Source: CAIWXH01 sp964555675 (GTDB lineage Bacteria; Chloroflexota; Chloroflexia; Chloroflexales; Chloroflexaceae). Taken from it: DNA of 26,965 nt. The notes under the pieces were generated by a model, which was not told the origin of the DNA, made no database searches, and saw only the letters and a list, made by a program, of their open reading frames with translations. Shown here piece by piece: positions 21,556-26,965 of this stretch. The position numbers were made by a program, and so were the translations under genes. The stretch is taken from contig CAZKTU010000071.1 in assembly GCA_964555675.1 (NCBI GenBank), positions 1-26,965 of the forward strand, read 5' to 3'. Position 1 is the first letter of the stretch; the number at the start of each line of letters is the position of its first letter.

Positions 21556-24119
21556 GGCGCCGCCGCGGGCAGCCCCGGCTCGTAGCGCACCGTCTGGCTG
21601 GTGGTGACGCTGAAGCCCTCGGGGGTGGCGACGCGCAGGCGCAGGGTATACTCGCCCGGCGCCAAACCGGCGGTCGACCAGACGCCGAGCAGCCCGTCGT
21701 TGACCGGGATGGCGTTCTGGCCGATCAGCTGCCACTGGGCGGGCTGAGGGCCGGGGCCGAACTCGAGGGTGAAGGGGCCGCGGGCCACGCCGCTGACGAA
21801 GACCTGGGTCGTGGTGATCTGGCCGCTCGCCCCGACGGCATTGAGCAGCGCGACGGCCTCGCTGGGGGCCGCGGGGGGCGGGCAGAGCTCGGTGGGCGGC
21901 TGGGGGGCGTTACGGGCGGCCCACTCGCGGAACTCGGCCGGGTAGAGCGGGAACTGCACCTCGCGCACCTCGGCGGCGGGCGTATACGAGGCTGCGAGGC
22001 AGCTACCATCGCCGCCGAGGCGCACGGTCTGGTAGCTGACGTCGACGTTGGCCGGGCCGCTGCCGGCCAGGAACAGCTCGGAGATCGGGCGCGGGCAGCC
22101 CGAGTTGGGGCCGGCCCGCCCGCCGGTATCGGCGCAGACGGGGATCTCCTCGACCCCGGCGGGGCGCGGGAAAGGCGTGGCCGGCCGCCCGAGGTGGTAG
22201 CGGATCATCAGCTCGCGCCAGATCTGGCCAGCCCCATTGGCGCCGGCGACCTCGGCCATGGGCGCCGAGTCGTTGTTGCCGACCCAGACCCCGATCGTCA
22301 CGTCGGTGGTATAACCCATGGCCCACGAGTCGCGGAAGTCGTTGGAGGTGCCGGTCTTGGCGGCGACAACCAGCTCGGGCAGCTCGAGCACATTGCCGCG
22401 CCCGAACATGAAGTGGCGGGCCTCGTTGTCGCTGAGGATGCTGGTGATCAGGTGGGCCACCTGCTCGCTCTGGGGGCCGAAGACGGGGCGCCCGCGATCG
22501 GGCTGCCAGCGCTCGAGCACCTCGCCGCGGCTGTTGGTGACCTTGAGCACGGCCACCGGGGTCACATAGCGCCCGCTGCGCAGGGCATTGTAGGCGCCGG
22601 CGAGCTCGAGCAGGCGCACCTCGTTGCTGCCCAGGGCCATAGCCAGGCCAAAGCGGCTGGGGTCGTCGAAGGTGGTCACGCCGAGGCGGCTCATCTGCTC
22701 GACGAAGCTATCGACGCCGACATGCTCGAGGGCCTTGACGGCGGGGATGTTGAGCGAATTGGCCAGGGTCATGCGCAGGCGCAGGGGCCCGTGGAAGGCG
22801 TTATCGTAGTTCTTCGGCTCGTAGACGACCCCGTCGGGGTTGACCCAGCGGGTCGGCGTATCCCAGATCACGGTGGCGGGCGTCCAGCCGCGCTGCAGGG
22901 CCGCGGCGTAGACGAAGGGCTTGAGGGCCGAGCCGGGCTGCCTGGGGGCGAGGGTCACATTCACCTGGCCGTCGGGGGCGTTATAGTCGACGCTGCCGAC
23001 CATAGCCATGATCTGGCCGTCGGGGGCGAGCATGATCACCCCGGCGTTGCTGGCGTTGCGGGAGGCCAGGCCGGCGACCTGCTCCTGGGCGATGCGCTGG
23101 GCCTCGGCCTGCCAGGCCAGGTCGATGCTGGTGACCACGCGCAGGCCGGCGCGGTAGAGCAGGTCGGGGCCGTAGGTGCGCTCGAGCAGATCGCGCACAT
23201 AGAAGACGAAGTGGGGCGCGATCAGGTCCGAGCGGGGGGGCGTCAGCACGATCGGCTCGGCGTAGATCCGCTCGGCCTCGGCGGGGCTGAGGAAGCCGTG
23301 CTCGGCCATGAGGCCCAGGGTGATCTTCTGGCGGGCCTTGGCGGCGGCCATGTCGGCGAAGGGGTTGTAGGTGGTCGGCGACTGGGGCAGGCCGGCGATC
23401 AGGGTCGCCTCGGCGGGGGTGAGCTGGCCGACGGGCTTGGAGAAGTAGGCCTGGGCGGCCGCCTCGACCCCGTAGGCCTGGGCCCCGTAGTAGACCTCGT
23501 TGAGGTAGATATTGAGGATCTGGTCCTTGCCGTACTCGCGGCTGACCCTGTAGGCGAGGATGGCCTCGCGCAGCTTACGCTCGTAGCTCTGCTCGGCGCG
23601 CTCCTCGGGGTCGAGCAGGATGTTGCGCACGAGCTGCATGGTGATTGTGCTGGCCCCGCTGACGATCTCGCCGCTGCGATAGTTCTGCAGGGCGGCGCGG
23701 ACGATGCCGCGCAGATCCACCCCGGGATTCTCGTAGAAGCCCGCGTCCTCGACGGCGACAGTGGCATCCTTGAGCACCTGGGGGATCTGCTCGAAGGGCA
23801 CGGGGGTGCGCCGCCCGTCCTGGGGGCCGACCAGCTCGTAGAGCAAGGTCGTGCCGTCGCGGGCGTAGATGCGCGTCGTCTCGAAGCTGCGGTAGGCGCT
23901 GATGCGCTGGGGATCGGGCAGGTCGCTGCCGTAGCGATAGTAGAGCCACATCACGCCGGCCACCCCGATCAGGGCGACCAGCAGGGTCAGCTTCACGGCG
24001 GCGAGGGTCAGACGTAGGAGAAAGGCCAGCAGCGGATGACGGCGCCGGAAGCGCGAGCCGCGCCGCCTGGGCCTGAAGCGGGGCGGCGGAGGGTACGAGG
24101 TGGCGCGTGGTGTATCCAT
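21552..24119 (-). CDS. Class A penicillin-binding protein (PBP1A-like glycosyltransferase/transpeptidase)
   Basis: An 855-aa bifunctional peptidoglycan synthase. It has a Pro/Arg-rich cytoplasmic N-terminus (1-30) and a transmembrane helix at about 36-62. The GT51 glycosyltransferase domain (about 85-270) has the catalytic E124 in VEDAGFYENPGVD, then SGASTITMQLVRN and NIYLNEVYYGAQAYGVEAAA. In the transpeptidase domain (about 335-650) the nucleophile is S397 in SALK, followed by an SLN motif near 450 and KTGT beginning at K588. The C-terminal part (about 650-855) has several cysteines (CADTGGRAGPNSGC) and an Ig/CARDB-like beta domain that may bind the wall. The product acts at the outer face of the membrane. 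The ATG lies only a few nt after the likely transcription start, so the mRNA is nearly leaderless. Confidence 0.95.
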   Translation of the reverse strand: MDTPRATSYPPPPRFRPRRRGSRFRRRHPLLAFLLRLTLAAVKLTLLVALIGVAGVMWLYYRYGSDLPDPQRISAYRSFETTRIYARDGTTLLYELVGPQDGRRTPVPFEQIPQVLKDATVAVEDAGFYENPGVDLRGIVRAALQNYRSGEIVSGASTITMQLVRNILLDPEERAEQSYERKLREAILAYRVSREYGKDQILNIYLNEVYYGAQAYGVEAAAQAYFSKPVGQLTPAEATLIAGLPQSPTTYNPFADMAAAKARQKITLGLMAEHGFLSPAEAERIYAEPIVLTPPRSDLIAPHFVFYVRDLLERTYGPDLLYRAGLRVVTSIDLAWQAEAQRIAQEQVAGLASRNASNAGVIMLAPDGQIMAMVGSVDYNAPDGQVNVTLAPRQPGSALKPFVYAAALQRGWTPATVIWDTPTRWVNPDGVVYEPKNYDNAFHGPLRLRMTLANSLNIPAVKALEHVGVDSFVEQMSRLGVTTFDDPSRFGLAMALGSNEVRLLELAGAYNALRSGRYVTPVAVLKVTNSRGEVLERWQPDRGRPVFGPQSEQVAHLITSILSDNEARHFMFGRGNVLELPELVVAAKTGTSNDFRDSWAMGYTTDVTIGVWVGNNDSAPMAEVAGANGAGQIWRELMIRYHLGRPATPFPRPAGVEEIPVCADTGGRAGPNSGCPRPISELFLAGSGPANVDVSYQTVRLGGDGSCLAASYTPAAEVREVQFPLYPAEFREWAARNAPQPPTELCPPPAAPSEAVALLNAVGASGQITTTQVFVSGVARGPFTLEFGPGPQPAQWQLIGQNAIPVNDGLLGVWSTAGLAPGEYTLRLRVATPEGFSVTTSQTVRYEPGLPAAAP

Positions 24120-24131
24120 CGTTCTACGACC

Positions 24132-24137
24132 ATTATA
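24132..24137 (-). promoter_or_regulatory. Candidate -10 element for the PBP gene
   Basis: Minus-strand TATAAT ends 12 nt before ATG 24119, so transcription would start about 5-6 nt before the start codon with no room for a ribosome site. No clear -35 at 16-18 nt. Confidence 0.45.
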
Positions 24138-24235
24138 GTACAGCTCAGCTATCGTACAGGTCGAACAAGGGGCGGGGCCGATTTATTGGCTACTTCGCAC
24201 GAACGTCGTAGCCCCGGCGCGCCGCATTGCTATGC

Positions 24236-24241
24236 TATACT
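24236..24241 (+). promoter_or_regulatory. Candidate extended -10 for the cNMP-MinD-glutaminase operon
   Basis: TGC followed by TATACT reads as an extended -10 promoter without a good -35. Its leader would be about 140 nt. An inverted repeat GGCTAC/GTAGCC (24188-24193, 24208-24213) lies upstream and may be a regulator site. Confidence 0.35.
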
Positions 24242-24386
24242 ACCTAAATACCAAAGGTACCGCCTTCAGATTCTACCCCATCGCAGGGGACCGCTGTAGC
24301 GTCGCAGGGCCCGGCAAGGGCCGAGCTTCGCGGCGCGCGCCCCGCTCCCCTTTGCCGACCGCCCCACGACCGGAGACTGGCCCAGG

Positions 24387-25157
24387 TTGGACTCACTCAC
24401 CGAGCGCGTGACCCTGCTGCGAGGCGTGCGGTTCTTCGCCGGCGCGCCCGAGGCGGCCCTGCCGAGCGTGGCGGCGGCCCTCGAGCCGGTGCGTCTGCAG
24501 GCCGAGCAGCGCCTCTTCTGCAAAGGCGAGGCGGGCGATAGCCTTTATGTAATTGTGGCCGGGCGGGTCTGTGTCCACGACGGCGAGCTGGTCTTCAACG
24601 AGCTGGGGCCGGGCGACGTCGTGGGCGAAATGGCCGTGCTCGACTCCGAGCCGCGCAGCGCCTCGGTGACCGCCCTGGAGGCGACCGAACTGCTCTGCCT
24701 GCGGCAGGGCCCGCTCTACGAGCTGATCGCGAGCCACTCGAGCGTCGCCCGCGGCGTGATCGGGACCCTCAGCAGGCACCTGCGCAACCGGGTGAGCGAC
24801 AAGGTGCAGGACTACGCCTACATCAGGCAGGTGCATATGATCGCCCGGGCGGCCGAGGCGCTCAACACCGGCGCCTACACCCCCGAGAGCATCGCCGAGG
24901 TGACCAAACGCGACGACGCCCTGGGGCAGCTGGCGCGCACCTTCCAGCAGATGGCGGACGAGGTGATCGCCCGCGAGCGCAGCCTGCGCCGCGAAGTGCA
25001 GGCGCTACGGATCGAGATCGACCGCAGCCGGCAGCAGCACCAGGTCTCCGAGATTACCACCAGCGACTACTTTCGCGGCCTGCAGCAGCGGGCCGAGGCC
25101 CTGAGGGCCACCTTCGGGCAGGACGAGGATGAGGGCGAACAGATCTCTGGAGCCTAG
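24387..25157 (+). CDS. Cyclic nucleotide-binding/HAMP-like signalling protein
   Basis: A 256-aa cytoplasmic protein. Residues 1-125 are a CRP/PKA-type cNMP-binding domain. Its phosphate-binding cassette GEMAVLDSEPRSASV (80-94) keeps the Glu and Arg that hold the ribose and phosphate, so ligand binding is likely. There is no helix-turn-helix, so it is not a transcription factor. Residues about 148-195 resemble a soluble HAMP segment (ALNTGAYTPESIAEVTKRDD, LARTFQQMADEV), followed by a coiled coil (195-220) and the ending VSEITTSDYFRGLQQRAEAL. It probably relays cAMP or cGMP level to the MinD-like ATPase and glutaminase encoded next. The start appears to be TTG 24387, with GGAG about 11 nt upstream; this is the least certain part. 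The MinD start lies 10 nt after its stop. Confidence 0.85.
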   Translation: MDSLTERVTLLRGVRFFAGAPEAALPSVAAALEPVRLQAEQRLFCKGEAGDSLYVIVAGRVCVHDGELVFNELGPGDVVGEMAVLDSEPRSASVTALEATELLCLRQGPLYELIASHSSVARGVIGTLSRHLRNRVSDKVQDYAYIRQVHMIARAAEALNTGAYTPESIAEVTKRDDALGQLARTFQQMADEVIARERSLRREVQALRIEIDRSRQQHQVSEITTSDYFRGLQQRAEALRATFGQDEDEGEQISGA

Positions 25158-25166
25158 GGAGGATCG

Positions 25167-25949
25167 ATGGCGCGCATTATCTCAGTACATTCATGGCGAG
25201 GCGGGACCGGCAAGTCGAACCTGACGGCAAACCTGGCCGCGCTGCTGGCAGCGTCGGGGCAGCGGGTCGCCGTGGTGGACACCGACATCCAGTCACCCGG
25301 CATCCATATCCTCTTCGGCCTCAAGGGCTCGGCGATCAAGCACTCGCTCAACGACTACCTGTGGGGCCGCGCCGGGATCGAGGAGGCGGCGATCGACCTC
25401 AGCGGCTCTCTGGGCGAGCCGGTGTCCGGCAAGCTCTTTCTGGTGCCCTCGAGCATCAACTCGAGCGAGATCGCCCGCGTGCTGCGCGAGGGCTGCGACG
25501 CCCGAGCCCTGACCGGCGGGCTGCGCAAGCTGGCCCGGACCCTGAACCTCGACGTGCTGCTGATCGACACCCACCCGGGCCTGAACGAGGAGACCCTGCT
25601 CTCGATCGCGCTCTCGCACGCTCTGGTGATCGTGCTGCGCCCCGACCAGCAGGACTACGAGGGCACCGGAGTGACGGTGGAGGTGGCCGGGGCCCTGAAC
25701 GTGCCGCAGATGCTGCTGGTGGTGAATAAGGTGCCCGCCATCTTCGACACCGACGACGTGCGCGAGCGTGTGGCCCAGGCCTACGGCCGGCCGGTTGCGG
25801 CGGTCATCCCCCACGACGATCAGATGATGGCCCTGGCGAGCACCGGGATCTTCGCGCTGCGCTACCCCGAGCACCCGATCGCGAGCACCCTGCGCGAGAT
25901 CGCCCGGTCGCTCGCCGTCGAGCCGGTGCGGGAGGTGGCCCGTGGCTAA
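25167..25949 (+). CDS. MinD/ParA-family ATPase
   Basis: A 260-aa P-loop ATPase of the SIMIBI class. The deviant Walker A is WRGGTGKSN (10-18), where the usual signature lysine of MinD/ParA is arginine; I recall this RGGTGKSN form as typical of a signalling-linked subfamily. VVDTDIQSPG (about 36-45) is the A'-motif, LLIDTHPGLNEE (about 131-142) is Walker B, and LLVVNKVP is the base-recognition-like strand. No C-terminal amphipathic helix of MinD is evident, so a role in Min oscillation is unlikely. A GGGAGG site lies 4-5 nt before ATG 25167. Its stop overlaps the GTG of the glutaminase gene by 8 nt, so the three genes form a coupled operon with the cNMP-binding protein. Confidence 0.9.
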   Translation: MARIISVHSWRGGTGKSNLTANLAALLAASGQRVAVVDTDIQSPGIHILFGLKGSAIKHSLNDYLWGRAGIEEAAIDLSGSLGEPVSGKLFLVPSSINSSEIARVLREGCDARALTGGLRKLARTLNLDVLLIDTHPGLNEETLLSIALSHALVIVLRPDQQDYEGTGVTVEVAGALNVPQMLLVVNKVPAIFDTDDVRERVAQAYGRPVAAVIPHDDQMMALASTGIFALRYPEHPIASTLREIARSLAVEPVREVARG

Positions 25950-26965
25950 TCGGCGCGACGACCTTAGCTCGCTCCTCGGCGGGATGCAAGCGGCGGCCTC
26001 GCCCTTCCAGGCCTACCTGGAGGATCTGTACGACGAGCTGCGCGACATCGGCGAGGGCAAGGTGGCTAGCTACATCCCCGAGCTGGCCCGGGCCAACCCC
26101 GGCTGGTTCGGGATCTGCGCGGCCACCGTCGATGGGCGCGTCTTCGCCGTGGGCGACCACGGGCAGCCCTTCACGATCCAGTCGGTCTCGAAGCCCTTTA
26201 TGTACGGCCTGGCCCTCGAGGACAACGGCCGCGAGGGCATGCTGGCCCGGGTCGGGGTCGAGCCCACGGGCGACGCCTTCAACGCGATCGTGCTCGACGA
26301 GGCCACCAACAGGCCCTACAACCCCATGGTCAACGCCGGGGCGATCGCCGTGGCCGGCCATATCAAGGGCGGCGACCCGACCGAGCGGCTGAACCGCGTG
26401 CTCGATATGTTCCAGCGCTACGCCGGGCGCCAGATCCTCATGGACGCCTCGGTCTTCACCTCCGAGCGCACTACCGGGCACCGCAACCGGGCCATGGCCC
26501 ACCTGATGCGCAACTTCGACATGATCGGCGAGCGCATCGACGAGACTCTCGACCTCTACTTCCAGCAGTGCTCGATGCTGGTCACTTGCCGCGACCTGGC
26601 TTTGATGGGCGCCACTCTGGCTAACGGCGGCGTGAACCCGCTGACGGGGGCCCAGGCCCTCGACCGGCAGTACGTGGCCGACGTGCTCAGCGTGATGTAT
26701 ACCTGCGGCATGTACGACTACTCGGGCGAGTGGGCCTATAAGGTCGGCCTGCCGGCCAAGAGCGGCGTGGGCGGCGGGATCGTCGCCGTGGTGCCGGGCC
26801 GCCTCGGCATCGGGGTCTTCTCGCCGCTGCTCGACGCCCGCGGCAATAGCGTGCGCGGCGTCAAGGCCTGCATGGCCCTGGCCGAGCGCTACGGCCTGCA
26901 CACCTTCGCCCGCCGCGACACCCCCGACCCGCTGATGGCGGCCCTCGACGGCAAGGTGGATATTT
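25942..26965 (+). CDS. glsA: Glutaminase, serine-dependent beta-lactamase fold (3' end outside window)
   Basis: The frame runs open from GTG 25942 to the window end (341 codons seen). It matches GlsA, which hydrolyses L-glutamine to glutamate and ammonia. The catalytic Ser-Lys pair is in TIQSVSKPF (S81/K84). RPYNPMVNAGAI carries the substrate-contacting Asn. SVFTSERTTGHRNRAMAHLM, the CRDLALMGATLANGG segment and MYDYSGEWAYKVGLPAKSGVGGGI complete the family signatures. GGGAGG lies 6 nt before GTG. A typical GlsA core is about 310 residues, so the catalytic domain is essentially complete here, and the frame still open at the edge suggests a C-terminal extension such as the STAS or cNMP-binding domain found in some family members. 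The 8-nt overlap with the MinD-like gene implies co-translation. Confidence 0.93.
   Translation, partial: MANRRDDLSSLLGGMQAAASPFQAYLEDLYDELRDIGEGKVASYIPELARANPGWFGICAATVDGRVFAVGDHGQPFTIQSVSKPFMYGLALEDNGREGMLARVGVEPTGDAFNAIVLDEATNRPYNPMVNAGAIAVAGHIKGGDPTERLNRVLDMFQRYAGRQILMDASVFTSERTTGHRNRAMAHLMRNFDMIGERIDETLDLYFQQCSMLVTCRDLALMGATLANGGVNPLTGAQALDRQYVADVLSVMYTCGMYDYSGEWAYKVGLPAKSGVGGGIVAVVPGRLGIGVFSPLLDARGNSVRGVKACMALAERYGLHTFARRDTPDPLMAALDGKVDI

Overview
The window is GC-rich, densely coded bacterial DNA with clear Shine-Dalgarno sites and sigma70-type promoters. The mix of families (NACHT/FGE proteins, CHAT peptidases, a soluble-adenylyl-cyclase-like tandem cyclase, cNMP-HAMP/MinD/glutaminase genes, a proline-rich PBP1A) suggests a filamentous or multicellular Chloroflexota such as Chloroflexales. 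That placement is an inference from protein style, not from a marker tree. A run of 100 Ns (1406-1505) shows that this is a draft scaffold.

Layout. 1-55: heptanucleotide tandem repeat. 123-1349 (+): class V aminotransferase / cysteine-desulfurase-like protein. 1539-10333 (-): one long operon, read right to left: MraZ-like regulator, 75-aa protein, NACHT-FGE protein, 52-aa membrane-like protein, CHAT peptidase, Zn-amidase, FtsZ, and last a probable bacterial gasdermin. Five of its junctions are 4-nt ATGA overlaps, and the others are 16- and 24-nt gaps. 10334-10809: divergent promoter region with MraZ-box-like repeats. 10810-11677 (+): a three-helix membrane protein and a helical protein, possibly one frameshifted gene. 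11714-15907 (+): tandem cyclase-ATPase-TPR signalling protein. 15956-16984 (-): small acidic peptide and membrane-anchored coiled coil. 17141-19753 (+): pheT. 19750-20931 (-): M24 peptidase. 21068-21541 (+): F420/split-barrel family protein. 21552-24119 (-): PBP1A. 24387-26965 (+): cNMP-HAMP protein, MinD-like ATPase and a glutaminase cut by the window end.

The centrepiece is the 1539-10333 operon. It has the parts list of a pyroptosis-like pathway: an NLR-type sensor (N-terminal short motif, NACHT ATPase, C-terminal FGE/C-type-lectin-fold domain), a caspase-like CHAT protease, and a gasdermin with an N-terminal cysteine and a short C-terminal tail. The N-terminal motif of the NACHT protein recurs twice at the extreme C-terminus of the CHAT protein (consensus Q-x-[IV]-[VY]-A-x-x-G-[AG]-x-I-x-x-[VL]). 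This is how amyloid-signalling motifs pair an NLR with its effector. Unusual additions are a cytoplasmic peptidoglycan amidase without a signal peptide, which could leave through a gasdermin pore as a phage endolysin follows its holin, and FtsZ plus MraZ homologues, both normally found in the division/cell-wall cluster. I propose an abortive, lytic cell-death cassette that may be linked to cell division. The gene families are read from sequence; the pathway is inference.

The remaining genes are mostly housekeeping or second-messenger signalling. A cyclase and a cNMP-binding protein lie about 9 kb apart, but nothing in the sequence links them directly.
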